Shown piece by piece: positions 1-13,600 of a DNA stretch of 64,000 nucleotides (within the stretch, counting starts at the first letter, position 1; each line of letters starts with the position of its first letter). Location of the stretch: NCBI GenBank assembly GCA_017591395.1, contig WEDG01000375.1, positions 124,501 to 188,500 on the forward strand, read 5' to 3'. The notes below the pieces were generated by a model. It saw nothing but the letters and a program-made list of their open reading frames with translations, searched no databases and had not been told where the DNA came from. A program made the position numbers and the translations under genes. The DNA is from Schistocephalus solidus (Eukaryota > Platyhelminthes > Cestoda > Diphyllobothriidea > Diphyllobothriidae).

Positions 1-724
1 CTAAATAGGCCAGGATGCTGACTTTTGAATGATTTTCGGCCACCCGTGAAAACTAGTCTGCAAAAGTTTATGAGCACCATCGCATGCTGTTGATGGCATA
101 GAGCAATGCATGCTAGTCCTCACATAAAAAGCATACAATTCGTACATTGAAAACCCTCAATCCAAATGCAACATCACATGGGGCTCAAAATTATTGGCAA
201 ATTTTAAAACTTTTTAAAACTTGAATATGGCCCCTCTTTGGGTATAAAATTTGATGAAGGCTTGATTTTCTATCAAATGAGTTATGAGAAAATATATGTT
301 GAGTAACGTTTTCTATAAAATATATCGGAATTTATAAAGGCATCGATAATCAATAGAAAACTGCCCACTACTTAAGTCGCCATTTTTTCTCGAATGCAGT
401 TTTCGCAGGCGATCGAAAAAAGCATTGAAAAACCAGCATTATGGTATACCTGAAATATCATGAGATTGTGCTGCATGATAATTATTATTACAGCCCAAAC
501 TAAGTAATCATTCCTAATCGAAAACGCGTTGCAGATCCGTCACTGGCTGCAGTTTATCGAAATGAGCAATCGTAGAGTGATGGAGAAAACTGACGATCAC
601 AAATGTCGTAGGAGAACGGTGAGGCAACAAAACATCCGAAATCCAAATGGTGCATTTTGAGGTTAAATTCGAAACGTGCTTCGGCGGTTCTGGATAATTA
701 AATTGAATACCCAATTGTGGAAAA

Positions 725-777
725 AACTTGGCAACCTCGATGGGATTAAAACCCACGACAGCAAGGCGAGATATCAA
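725..777 (-). repeat. Decayed tRNA-derived SINE fragment
   Basis: On the minus strand the piece carries a weak B-box (GTGGGTTTTAATCCCATCG) followed by the AGGTTGCCAAG tail type also seen at 33145-33235. The A-box half is not recognisable. No gene is seen in the rest of 1-2400 apart from this and the copy at 808-905; part of it may be intron of CUL3. Confidence 0.4.
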
Positions 778-807
778 AACCTAAATGGTAAAACTGTAAG
801 GCTCTCG

Positions 808-905
808 GTAGGGACCTCGTATCTCAGGTGGTTAGAGCGTTGTCTGTAGTCAAGTCTTTACATTGGTTTCGTGGTTTCGAGTCCCACTGAGTTTTCACAC
901 AGTTG
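808..905 (+). repeat. tRNA-derived SINE copy
   Basis: Has an RNA polymerase III A-box (TATCTCAGGTGG, 820-831) and a B-box (GGTTTCGAGTCCC, about 873-885), separated by an enlarged anticodon region. After the tRNA-like head comes GAGTTTTCACACAGTTGGGTG, also present after the head of the copy at 33145-33235. A real tRNA gene is excluded by the poor stem pairing and the shared tail. Confidence 0.6.
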
Positions 906-2406
906 GGTGCTCGGTTAAATTTACGGGAAACCTCCGTCTTCACCCGATAATTTGAATGTACGTGGTGTCCATGGACAGCAAAACAAATTTTATAAAACAG
1001 TTTCAATGATGAGCCGTTTCGATACGAATGGCAAAACGCCTAGACCTACTGGGTGCCGGAGGAACTATATTCCGAGAGGCAAATAGCAAAAAGCGGCGTC
1101 TGACCGAGAAATCCTCCGTTAAAGTTAATTAGAGGGCATAAAACGAGCAAATCGAAACAGCATGAAGAGGGAGTGATTTGACAACGAAGTCACAGACAGG
1201 ATCAGGGAAATTTAGAAGTTTAAGAACAACATAGTTCATCAGAATGACTAATGGCAGAGCTATGAAGAAAACTGCCGAACGAAAACACCTTACGAGGGCG
1301 ATGAGAGAATAAGACATCAGAGATCCAAACGCTGTTTACTGAAGTTAAATTGAAGTGTAAAGTCAAAGGCTTCGCCCGACAAACCGGGAGTGTGCAGTGT
1401 CTAGGGGGAAAATGAGAGGGTCGAATATCACAACGTCAAATGATCACTCGTTAAGCTTCGTCAATAAGACAGCGAGACTTGTCGACGTAGCGGTGTCGGA
1501 GGGAGTAAATGCTTCCGGTGGCAGTTGGCAAGGTGCGGGGTGGTCAAGAGGTTTTAGGATGGGATTGGTTTGGCTTGCGGAAACAACTACCAAAATATAT
1601 TGCACTAACTAGTCGTAACCACTTGCCGCCATGTGACCCTCCCGAAGATAGAAACCCGACTGTCAGTCTAACTAAGCGTTACACGTCGAGGTTGCAGGTG
1701 ACAGGTCAGCAAAGAAGGCTGGACACGAAACAAGCACTCTCTGGCCTGCTGAATAAACAGTCGCTAACTACACGGCAGTAATGCTTCCCGGTGTGACTGG
1801 ACACCGACCTGTCACATCAGTCACCTATGAAGAAGTTAAATATCATAGTATTATTGTCATTATTACGAGTGTTACTAACCATACAATAACCTCATGAATC
1901 GCCACCCGGTACCGCCCTGAAACACTAACTTGCAAAACGAAGTTGCAGATAAAGACACCCACCTTCAGCGTGAGGAACTACAGGATTCAATCGCTTCACC
2001 GAGCATTCCTACATAAATGCTTTCCGGAATGCCAAAATAAAACGGGTTTTTAAACGACCAAAGGGCGAGCTAGAGTTCGGACTTCCCATGGCCAATGGTG
2101 ATGGTCGGGCAGATCGGCGCCTAGTTACGCCTTTAGGCATTATCTTCACATGGCCAACAACAGATTATTCGTATGGTTCGAAAACCCGCTTCAATGAAGG
2201 CTTTTCTACCATTCTCAACATGTGGACCTTAAGGGGTAGTGCGCAGCTACGCCAACAAGCAGAAGTCGCGTGTCCGAAGTTCCTGCCACCTGGAGATCTT
2301 ATCGATGAGATATTAATATAGGCCCATACGATGTACGTATTAGTGAATAAAAAAGGGTCAGGTATGGTAAAAAAAATTTAAAAATACAGAGACATTCAAA
2401 ACTCAC

Positions 2407-4001
2407 GTCGAATAGACATTGAAAGCTGCCATAGCCTCCTCGGGTAAAGAGACCCGCGGGCTAACTGATTGTGTAGGCCAGAGTCCAGTCGTCAAAACGC
2501 GAACATACAGATCCAAGCTAGGAGTCACAGGGGTTGACTGCAAAAACTCTTCCATCAAAGTCTTCGAGACAGCCATGTCCTTAAACATCCCTTCCAATTT
2601 ACTGGTAAACACTCCACCGCATTCAGCCATCAGTTTTGAAATCATGCTCTTCTCCTGGTCATCTGACTGGCTCTTGCTAAGCAGGAGCCGTTTGGCCAAG
2701 TGTTGTTTGTAGTAACGCTCAAATATGTCCTTTTCTTGAAGATAACGGAAGAGGACGGTGCATTTGTCAAAAACAGCATCCACGTCCTGATCAGCCATCC
2801 CCTTTGTACCTCTCCTCAACTTTTCGTCAATAAAAAGCGACAGGAACTCCGTGGACTTGGGGTTCAGGTTGATGAAGTACTCAAAATCAGCATTAATTTG
2901 ATTCCTGAAGATTTGCTTGTTGCCCAAAGAGGTAAGCAGAACATTACAGCGGTCTCGAAGTTGGAGTAGATCCTGGATGTACTGTTGTGGATTGCTACTT
3001 CCACTCTCACGCACAATATTCTGACCACGCTCCCGTAGGAAGGTGCTAATACACTGACTCATTGCTTTAGGTCCCTCGGGGACACGCGACAAAACATTAT
3101 ACATATTTGCAATCTCATCAAAACGATCGTGTGTCAGTAGAAAAACTAGACCCGAGTTCTCCATGTTCACAATGGTCTGCAAGTGTCGGCTTATGAGTTC
3201 CTCCTCCAGTACAGCGACGACCTTGGGCTCAGTGGAGGAGTCGAGATACTGGTAGGCACGCTTCATCTCCTCCTCGATCCGCTGCTCAACCTTTTGGACG
3301 TACATTGTTGCGGAGGTATGCTCAGCTAGAAAGGCCTCACTCTCGGCCCGATAGAACTCTCTCGTCTGACGCAGAAAAGCCTGTTCAAAGTCCTCCTCGT
3401 AGACAGCAAGAGAACCCACGCCGAGCTGAACAAACATTTGGCATGCATCGCGAATTTGAGGGCGCGAGATGGCATCACCCAGGCGCTCTCGCTTCACCAT
3501 GTCTAGCAGGGTCTTCTGAAGATTCTCGCGGATAATTGGGTAACGCAGCACGTACTGGCAAAAGAAGGTCATCCCCATCTTATACACATTGTCTAGTCTC
3601 TCGCGAGGGACATAGATGCGATCCATGTACATGAGAATATCACGTATCATGGTCATCGCTGTTTGGTGATCCTTCCAGGAGGTATTAAGAAATGAAAGAA
3701 ACTGATTGTTCAAGTGCTCTATGACCGCTTCACGTATCCGTAACATGTGTTCCTGGACAACCCTTTCTGTGCCCGTGTAAAGTAAGTCACCCTTCTTCTG
3801 CAGAACGAGAGTGTAAGCGTTGCGGTAGAGCTCCTCAAAACTAAGACCACTGTTATTTTTCTTTTGGATCTCCAGCATGGCTCGCTTCAGCTGCTCCCAT
3901 GTCTGATTAATATGGCGCTCGTCCATTGAAGTGGGGAAAGCCTTGATGCGCATCTTGGAGCTCGAGGAGGCCTCTACGCGACGTGCACCACCCGTGGCCA
4001 T
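2407..4001 (-). CDS. CUL3: Cullin-3, N-terminal coding exon (partial gene)
   Basis: The exon encodes 531 residues plus two bases of the next codon. Cullin-3 is the scaffold of CRL3 ubiquitin ligases; its N-terminal helical repeats bind BTB adaptors and its C-terminal part binds the RING protein and is neddylated. Seen here: the basic KMRIKAFP segment near residue 16, the NNSGLSFEELYRNAYTLVL block (about 48-66) typical of the first cullin repeat, and the start of the cullin homology region with ERYYKQHLAKRLLL (about 435-448) and MISKLMAECGG. The exon stops inside the cullin domain at a good donor (GTGAGT, minus strand at 2406-2401); reading on meets a stop at once. The 200-plus residues carrying the NEDD8 lysine and winged-helix domain are missing; I found none of their motifs in 1-2400, so they probably lie beyond the left edge. 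The start matches the family N-terminus in length. Cullin-3 rather than cullin-1/2/4 is judged from the N-terminal block. Confidence 0.93.
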
Positions 4002-4005
4002 ACCT
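4002..4005 (-). promoter_or_regulatory. Splice acceptor immediately before the CUL3 start codon
   Basis: On the minus strand the sequence just before the ATG is TGGTCTTTTTAG followed by GT and then ATG, so an acceptor AG (4005-4004) lies two bases upstream of the start codon after a pyrimidine run. This would be either the 3' end of an intron in the 5' UTR or the site where a spliced leader is added in trans, a process well known in flatworms. The sequence alone cannot tell these apart. Confidence 0.5.
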
Positions 4006-6200
4006 AAAAAGACCAGAGAATGGTGGGTGAGGGAGGGGGAGGTTACAAGTTTTAAACAGGTCGGGAATTAGGCATTATGCAGGTTTTGGTTAGCGCTTGC
4101 CATAGGTAAAAATACTAAGGCTACTTCAGAGCAGTTGGACAAAAAACTGCCAATAGGATACTCAGTCACATTGACTACAATTGAGTTGCACACCCGTGAG
4201 GCTTCAATAGCCGAAGCTGCAATTATCACGGGTGGAATAAGTGGAACTGGCCCGCATTTTCGTTTTTTGACAAGAGCACATATAGGTAATGGTCGAATGT
4301 GCGTGTTCGTATATGCAGGTTGAATTCTAATGGCATGCGTGGCAGGTGTACGTGAATTTGGCCTCGTTAGACACTGTGGTCGGACTGTAAATGTCTTTTT
4401 GACTATTATCCGAATCCCGTGCAAGGAACCACGGTGTCCTTGGAGCTGTGTTTGTTCTAGCTTCGTACAACGGAAGAACTCCCGCACGCGCAGAAAATTC
4501 TGTCACCTCTCTAAACACATTGACCAATATTTGAACCCACAACCTCGCCGGACCTAAAAGGGGTGGGTACTGTCCTCGGTCCTCGCACACAAGCAATAAA
4601 ACTACCACCCAGCAAGGATTAGCCTCGCCGGAAGCCATGGATGAAAGGTCTAGCCGCAGTATAGTCAACTTCCAGTTCATCAGGAGTAGCATGAGTGGTG
4701 CCTTCGAGGAACGGGATGTGAGAGAAGGAAAGTAAATTCAGGCCAGCAGGGGAAAAAATGCGCTGTTGATATAGAAACAATGGCATCTTTGTACTAATTT
4801 TAACTACATATTATTCATACATCCGAAAATGGTAACAGCCATTTCTTTCAACTGAACGAGCATTTCTAATCGAGTCGTGTTTCCATTCGTTTATTCAGCC
4901 ATATATACTTTTCTATTTTAACACAGGAGCCTAAATATTTTCCTTTCACACAGTTAACTATATTCATTGCTAATATATAATATGTAATAACATCTTCTAG
5001 GTGTTAGCAATTTACACGCCCTTCAAGAGAAGCAAAAATTGATGCGATTTCCCCACTTGACAGTTGGGAAAGATGCGTGTTCGCCTTCTTTTGGATCACA
5101 AGGCTAGGAAATCTTTTGAGAAAAATCCTGGTTAGTTTGAAATTTATATTCTTTCGACTTGGGAAAAACTCAACCTAGTGCATAATCAGCACTAGTGTTC
5201 GAGGGCTAATGATACCGACACTGAGTTGTGAGACGGACAACTGAGAAGATTCGTATTCAAAAACCTCACCTTCTCCGTTAAGTCGACATGCAAGCAAATT
5301 AAATAAAAAACTAAAAGAAATGGGAATATGAAGCCCTCCTGTCAATTCCGGGGTCTTTAGCTAATTTTCAGAGGGATTAGGCCTAGAGTCAAGGTGTCAA
5401 GGTAGGGTCAAGGTGTTGGTTAGACAGTTTTGGCATTATGGTTATGACTCAGTAGCATTTCCCCTTCCCGTAATTCTTCACAAAGCCCATGCATTACGGG
5501 ATGGGGGGTCCTATTTCGCGTCTAATCATAAAAATCAGAGAAATTTTACAAAAACGCGCCATCTCCTTTGAACTATGAGCAAAACTAGAATGATATTAAG
5601 CAGGAAAAGAGAATGGGAGAGGAACTAGATGACCTGAAAAAACGAACCCTACAAAAGGATGTACTGCAAAGCGATCTAAGAAACTGACTAAACCTTAAAA
5701 CATTCTGGTTGATACAACGCGAAAACACGAACGTGTCTTTTCAGAAATAAATGATATATGGCAGTTAAAAAGGACCTGAGAGGTAGGACGGTAGAGAAAG
5801 CATACGGCATCCGTATTCTATTCTCGATGGGATAGAGGTTTGCTATCGATGAAACTTGGCCGAGAACCTAAAAAAGTAGTTCGGGTGGCGTTGACGCAAA
5901 ACTGACTCCGATTAACATGTTGGCGAGATCGCATCTTGAGAGCGCGCGCCTTCACGACGACGTTGGTTAACAACTGAAGCGCTATTAATTGAAACCCTTG
6001 GCGCGGTTCAATCAAGATGTCTCACGAATGACAGATAAGGATGAATGACAACCTCCAATCACAATAGTCAACTCTTAAAAATTGCCAGGCAAATAATGTA
6101 TAATCGAACAATATAGCACGCATAGCACTATTGAACAGACAGTTTGAATGCATTATCGAGGGACGCAGTTGATCAGACCAAACCAGCCTTATCTGCGACT
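4006..6200. other. No supportable gene
   Basis: Upstream of the CUL3 coding exon. Short open frames on both strands overlap each other and show no known motif. It could hold a CUL3 promoter or first non-coding exon, but nothing in it can be named. Confidence 0.4.
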
Positions 6201-6204
6201 AGCT

Positions 6205-6290
6205 CTGAGAATCCGAAATGTCAGGCCAATAAGCGCCATGTTCCAGCGATGGCATCTTCTTCGTCTGAACTACTTCCTAGACTTCGCCTG
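6205..6290 (+). repeat. 3' half of the AATAAAGC-type structured repeat
   Basis: Carries GAGAATCC, GAAATGTCAGG and CCAATAAGCGCC then TTCCAGCGATGG and a TCTTCTTCGTCTGAAC tail, the same order as the copies at 25.9 and 40.6 kb. The CTGATGA half is missing or decayed here. Confidence 0.5.
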
Positions 6291-6789
6291 TTCGCTTCTA
6301 TCAGTAGTCCAAAATATGTCACTGCCTGGACACCCTTCCCTCTTCGTTGGATTCCGGCGTCCTAAGCATGGGGGCCTAACCAGTGTAGGGCATAAATACA
6401 GACAGCTGATTGGTAGTCACTCAGGTGGGTGCCATCGAACTTCAGTAGAAAATACGGCTGTGATGATGTGACAACATTCGTATTCTCCAAAAAGCAGAGC
6501 GGGAGCAGAAAACTTACAGTCTCTTAGTATAAGCTGCCTTCGGAGTAAAATCGCGGGCAGACGAAACACATTTTCAGGCTGCGATGAAGAAGACGGGAAC
6601 CACATGATAAAGGAGTTGACCTGCTGGACCATTGGCGTGTCCCAAGTGGCGGACAGTGAAACGGTCTCCAACGGATATAGACAATAAAGCAAGTGAACTC
6701 CTGGGTTTCACGTGACCGCTAACTGTCAGTAGTAGACCGACAAGGACAAGGAGAATTTGGGTCTGACTATGCCTTATCTAATTGGCTTC

Positions 6790-7600
6790 GAGCATACAGC
6801 AAATCGTACGTCCGCAGGCGCGACGGTCAGATCTACAGACCTCGGCAAACTCTTTCTCAATGTAGAAGACCGACTGTGTCGAGTCAGTTTCACATGCCCT
6901 ATTCGTCGCTACTCTCAGTGAGGCAGCGGCGCCTAATAAAGTCATACACAGTCAGACGCCTTTCCTGACTGCCCTGAGATACCCTCACGCTGTTGTTAAA
7001 ACGTTTGCAGACCGTCTAATTTGAGACGAGGTCGGCCCACAGCGTTCGAAAGGGGGTTCTTCGGAAACGGTGGTCAAACAATTCTAGTTTGCAATTCTTT
7101 TCTGCACAGGGCCTAGCATTCAAAACCAGGCAAGAGGACTGCCCCGGTAGATGCTCAGCACATGAAGATCTTTATGGCCATGGAGATGTCACGATGGGTC
7201 CAGATGTACGTCATAGAGACGAAAACTTCATGAGCAACATTAAGTCAGAAAATGATTTCATCCTCTGTCTATTTGGCAAAAATTTTCCTTCTCCAAGCTG
7301 ATAGCCACTAATGCCAGGAGATAGCTCTTCTTATCAGGGATGATGCTCGAAAACACTTTGGTCTCGGCAGCGTTGACGGATAAATCGACCGATACGGTGA
7401 CCATGTTAACTCGAGACAGTGTATTCCGCAGGTCGCCATAGCTTGAGACCAACAGGGTGATATCGTCAGCAGTCGGAGTCTGTCAACCAGTCTGCTGCCA
7501 GTAATACACCGTTGGCATTCTAAAGGCATATTCAACACGAAGTGCAGGATGTGAATGACCACTATTCTATTTAGTCCCCTACATCAAATAGTCGCTGAAA
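6790..7600 (-). mobile_element. RTE-like LINE fragment (reverse transcriptase C-terminal half)
   Basis: Minus-strand frames read ADDITLLVSSYGDLR (the ADD of the polymerase active site near 7465), then NAAETKVFSSI, then THRDISMAIKI, ASTGAVLLPGFEC and LFDHRFRRT. This order is that of RTE-type reverse transcriptases: YADD, the KTKV motif, the LLYGCETW region and the VFDHRCLR region. Frameshifts and stops break it, and the tyrosine before ADD is lost. No endonuclease part is seen. It is a dead 5'-truncated copy. Confidence 0.7.
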
Positions 7601-7619
7601 AGGCTGACTTTTTATTAAA

Positions 7620-10600
7620 AGCTGTTCAAGAAAACGTCCTTAAAGCGCTTTAATATCGCACGCTCGGTCAGAAGTTTTAAAAACCAGTGTCCGTCAGGCT
7701 CTTGTTGAAGAGGATGATCGATTTGTAGAGTTGGCTGGCAGCCATCAGAACCACGACTTTTAGCGTGTCATGTGACAAACTGTGAAAACCTGCATCTACG
7801 CGTGCAACGTGTGGTGCTACTTAGCACCGCAGGGCCAGAGTACCAAAACGCAGATCCTACATAAGCGGTAAGTGCGCTGCCTCACCTCTGATGTTCCGTT
7901 TATCATAACGATATCAGTAAGTTGCATCTAGCGGTGGTGCGCTTTGTTGCTAATTGACATATGAATGCTTGCAAGCGAGTAAGCTTTAGTATTTTCTTCA
8001 TGTGGCAATATAGACGTAGGGAAGGACGTGGCGTGGAAGACATCTGGGATGTGCTGTTTTACTGAATGTTGTTGTGTATGCGCATAGGACTGTGAAAATC
8101 TGTGTTATGTCTGAATATCCTAGGCCATAATAGATGTTAGTGGGGGTTTCTGATATCAGTCTTTCAGTCACATGGCCAACCAAAGTGATGCTAGACTGGA
8201 GTTTGCAGTGACAATGAGTACAAGGTGGCATTTTATCCACGGTGCTGGTAGTGGGTGGCCTAGGTGTGTCCTGGTGGCGTTTCCTTTACAGTGGATAAGT
8301 ACCAATCCGATTATGGCAAACCGGAATTTGAATGCAGTGTCCCAGTGTGTACAAGTGGACGGAATGGTGCCCGCGCCAATGCTGTTGGCGATGCTTTGGG
8401 AAGTGGGTGACAAGTGAGTCATGCTGAAATTGCGGTGGATCCGAGTGTCCCAGGTCAATCCGAGCCCTGAACTTCAGTCGGCACTGCGGACATACTGTCA
8501 GACATTGGTCTACGACATTCCAGTCGCGCTTGTCTGTCGCTTCGCCTTGACTGTTGCTGGCCGGTTAGCGTCAAAAACGACCACAGCAAATTTGACTGAA
8601 GTGTGACAGATCCACCGATCCTCTGTGACGCTTTCCCGGGGCTTTTGATTTATTTGCAGGCGAGTTCTTTGGGTGGCCGTGTACTGTCATCCTTGTCCGT
8701 CTCGTGTATGAGCATCAGTAGAGGCGTCGCCTCATCAAGAGGCGCGTATTAGACATTCCTATGCGATCAGACCGCAGTTAGATATGTTTCGGCGTAGCAT
8801 GGACAATGAGCATAGCAGTTATTTCCAGGAGATTTGAGATCTTTTTCTCCCATTGTATTGTTAGTTTTATGCTAGGGAGGTTGCGGCGGCTGCCAAAAGC
8901 ATGGCTCACTTATTAGTTCATCCTCGATCATGATGTTTCTTAAAACGGTACTTCGTAAGTAAAGGAATCAGTCTGCGAGCTCAGTTTCAGACTCCTACCA
9001 TGAGTTCGATGTATTCCTTCATCGAGGCAGGCTGATACATGATCGGTCGGGACTCGAGACGAAGAGGTCAAAGCTTCGTTGTAGCCTTTTCCGGTCCTTC
9101 GTTTGCGTGAGATCCGAGATCCCTCATTGAAGCTTGGCACACGTCGAGTTACGAATCAGGTCATGTGCGACACATGCGGATAGCCCATTAATCTCCGTCA
9201 GTCACGCCCATCTCCGGACGCCTTGACTTCGTATTCCATCGAAATATGGTAAGTGTGAGAAGAACTTACCGAAATTCAATTCACTAAAAACAAGTCAACG
9301 AAAACTTTACGGCAACGTCCGCCTCTGGTGATAATGATGGACCAGGACACTTGCCTCGGTCAAACTATCGAGTCTGCAGTATGCGTAAACCGAAAACTGG
9401 TTGATTTAAAAACGTTCTAACTCTGTTCTTCTGAGAAAGCAACCGCGGAAGAATGAACCTGCAGTACGATTTGAGGAATGCCGCTCACATCTTCAGGAAG
9501 CGAGAGCTGAATGAACCGGATCAGCGAATCATATTGCCGGGCATCTGCTGAGTGTTGAATGGAATATTTTTGGCTGCATAATGACACTAGTGATAATAAA
9601 TGGACTATTGCTGGGGCGCCACAAAGACTGCGGAGGACGTTGTTCCTACGCCTGACGATTCGCGAAATTGCTTTCGACTATTAATTAATACTCTGGATTG
9701 CGTAAATGGCTCGAGTGTTCATCCTCATTAGGCCCCAATCTAGTGCAATGATATTCAATCATGCAGTTCGCTGGAATAGTTATGATTCATGTCCTCATGA
9801 AAAAGCAAGAACTAAGGTAGTTTGTGTGGCCGAGTATAGTTTTCGTCAATTCTAACAAGCATGGTGCATCTGACTGACTTTAAATGGTAGTAATGCAGTA
9901 AAAAGGATATTATGATGACTACGACAGGAAAGGTGATTGAAAGCAACAAGCCAACTCATATTCAGACCTCAAAGTAACGTGCTTCAAATGAGGGCAGCTG
10001 TGGCTGGAGGCAGACGAGTTACGTTCTCACCATGGCCCCCATGCGACCCACAAAGCCCAAGATGAAAAATTTTATCAGAGATTACTAGGGTGATTAATTA
10101 GCCCTATAACCGTAGAAGGATGGAGGTAATAACGTCAAATATGACAGAGGGCTTTTCTAGGTCTCTTAATACGTTGGTAACTATTGCCAGACACGAGATC
10201 CCCACTATTCGTTTGTTAAGTGGCGCCTCGCATAGCGCCTCCGTAACTACAGACCGTGAAAAGGTATACGACTGGGCGCTAAAAACAAGGAAATGCGGGA
10301 GGAAGCTTGTTACACGAGAGTGATGATGCATACATTTTCTTAATCTCATACCATTAAAAATACCACAGGAGTAAACTAGAACAGTTGCGCTAGCTATATT
10401 AAGATGCACCAAAGCGTACTTTACTAACGACCATAACGTATTTATCAAAGCAACAAGGGACGATCTAAGGGTGTGAGTTGGTCGTCTAACATCAGGAAAT
10501 TCTGATTCCCCAGCGTGCCATCCACCAATAAGACGTAATATCTCACGAATAGCATGCCTTGTGCGAAAAGAGTGATCGCTGTTAGACAAACTAAATAATT

Positions 10601-13600
10601 TATGGGTCGCTTGCGGAAGTAGTTACCGTAACAACAAAATGTGCACTTGTATCACCATCAACAACTAATATCTTCAGTAAATCCGTGTTGCCGTAGTTGT
10701 ATTTACTTATATCACCGGTTACACATTTTTCCCCAGCGATCATTCTATTATGATCTCGAATGTATACCGAAAGTATTTTATGCCCTGGCACTGCAATAAA
10801 GACAGGAGGAATTGAGTAAAAGCTTGTTGCAAAATATACTCTCACCAGCATATACCAGTGTCAGAGCATATTTGGCTTGCATTTTTGGAATAAATTAACA
10901 TAATGAATTACCTGAATGTGGAAGACTGTAAAAACGTTAAAGCGTAAATCCAAGGGTCGGAATCTTAGGAGAGCAAAGAGAGGACAAAAAGGAGGCATTT
11001 TACGAGTATACGTGCTGCGCATAAACCCCATCACCTTAAACACGATACAAACTCTGACCGGCAAACTTGGGAAAAGAATTACATATGCGAGTGCTAAACG
11101 CCATTGGGGCTCGGAAGGATTTAATAAGACTAACCAAATGCTGAAACAACCCATAAAGTATAACTTAATAAAACGTGATCATAATGAAAAGTAACCACAA
11201 GAGCTTTCGGCCATTACCACGACAAACGACACTAAACAATGATAAGCTTAAGTCAAACAATGAGAACCAAGTTGATAAAAAGCACTTGGTGACGACCCAC
11301 CAACCTCTTAGGTCAAACAATACTCTTTAGACAAAGTCCCCGTCTGGTCTCTATGGTCAGCGTGAAATCAGCAGTTGTAGACAGAGTCAGTCAGTCAGGT
11401 TGTTTTGTTCCCACTAAGGACGTCGGGAAAACCTGACTGGTGACCGCAGTTTGAGCTGGTACAAGACCAGGCGTAAGAATAGAGCTATCAGTTTGTCAAA
11501 TGACTTGAAATAAGCACAAATAACGATTATATGTATAGTAGCAGTGGCCGGGCACGTTAAGAATTGCCATATTTCACGAAAGCCAGCTTAATTCTCTAGA
11601 GCTTAAAGTCGACCAGGTAGCATTCGATGTGAACATTAAACATGTAGGTGGAAATTCTAACCAAAATATTACTCTCCAATTTTTGGGGTCTGTGGAGTAG
11701 AAAATATCTTTCGATAGCGAAAAGCGTAGCAGAATAACACTGTCGCTCCCACTGACACTGTCTCGCGCTCGGAGGTAGCTGAGCTACCTGAGAGTGCGAG
11801 ACTCAAATTGGAAGTTCGCAGACCTCAAGTATAAAACATCAAATACCAAGAATGCTTTAAGTACTATATTCGAAGAGAAGACCCCTTATGACTAAAAGTA
11901 GATTTCGATATCTTTACAGGAAGCTTCCACTTGCCCACAGACTGTAGTGAGGAGAAACAGAATACCAAGTACTGTTGAACAATCCGAAAAAAACTAAATT
12001 ATTCATCTGAGGCATTTGTTACGTGAAAGCATCTGTGGCAATTATCTGTGTGAAGAAAAACCTTGACCTGAATACTACAACTCACTAGGGAACGAATCAA
12101 CTTCCTTCGGCGCGTTACGAACTAGACCATTAAAACAAATGACAGGAGAACTAAGGCTTCGTCGAAGATATCACAAGTGACAGATTCTGAATAAGCTATT
12201 TAAAGATCAAACTCCCAGAAGTCAGAATACAAAAACTCTTAGAAGGATATATTCAAGCTTATTGCAATCGATTTAACCCTTCGTCTATTAGCCGAAATAT
12301 AAAAATAAGATGGTAAGGGGTGGCAATCATGCAGGGTAAAACGTAAGTAAATCTATCGCAGTAAGGGGGGAATAGCTAATGAATTTATATGGAAGACAGA
12401 AAACGATTGCAGGAACCAAGATCAAAACCAGAAGAGGAAAAACTAAGCAGTAGCCGACAGTATAAACATAAAACGAAAAATTTTTTTCAGCTGCATAGTT
12501 AAAATCGTAGAAAGAATTGCAATAAGAAAAGACGTGAGGGACATTATTTTTGCTATGTTTATGGGACCGTAACTATCATGGAAGATAGTTATAGTCGACG
12601 AAGACTATATTTTCGGTTCGCATTTCATTTTTCATCAAATGAATAAGTGACTCCAGTGACTCCATTGTACTATGAATCATTGTTTACGTAAATCAAACGT
12701 TGCTGATTGCCCTGCCAACACATGACCTTGTTCTTTAGGCTTTTCCTACCTGGGATGAACAGTATAAAGACCCAATCCGGGCGGGTCATTGAGTAATGTG
12801 TGATAGTATGCCATGTTTTTCGAACAGGGACTGTTTGGCTACATTCCCCGTGTAGATTACTTAGTTGAAACAATCCTTAAAGTGAAATATTTCGCTTTTT
12901 TCCTTTTTGGAGGGTAGAGGTTGACTGGACCAATTCATGCTTCTAAGGACATTGATCGCATCCAAGAGCTACTATGTGCATATGCCTATTATTATGATTG
13001 GACCATCGGCCAGAAATTTAACAGATGGCTCGGTCACATCATGTCCTCTAAGAACAAATAACGGAGCATATTTACTTGTACGATTATTTCGATGGGTGAT
13101 TTACTTAATTAAGATATTCACGTGATGTTTATTAAAAAACTAGTAGAATTATTATTCATTTACTCTGAGTATGATGTATGAATAATATCTCAGACTGAGT
13201 CCTGGCCTCGTCTATCCAAATTATACGAAGTGCTTTCTATGGGCGCACGTGCAAGCGGGGTATTTCCTGACTCGTTAAATAGTTTATATGCACGCCCAGG
13301 GTAAGGTTTGTCGGCATTGGGAGACTAAATGTGCATCCTGATGGTCACCTTTAGTAGTAGCACTAGCGTAGATAATTTTTAACCCAAATTAGTCATTTAA
13401 AGACCTTTCGGGTATGCTCCATATAACAGGTTCCTAGATTTCTTTTTTTAATCCTAAATATTATCAAAAATTTGCATATCCTGAATGAGATATGGGAATT
13501 AGGTATGGGTGATGTAGAAAAATGTAATGTATGGAAGAGAAAGGTTTTTCTTGTGGGATTTCGGAAACGTCTAAAAATTATAGCAAAATTATTAATTTTT

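Noticed and set aside
10104..10589. A 161-codon minus-strand frame as a gene
   Set aside because: No motif, no splice support, and it lies in a region with overlapping frames on both strands.
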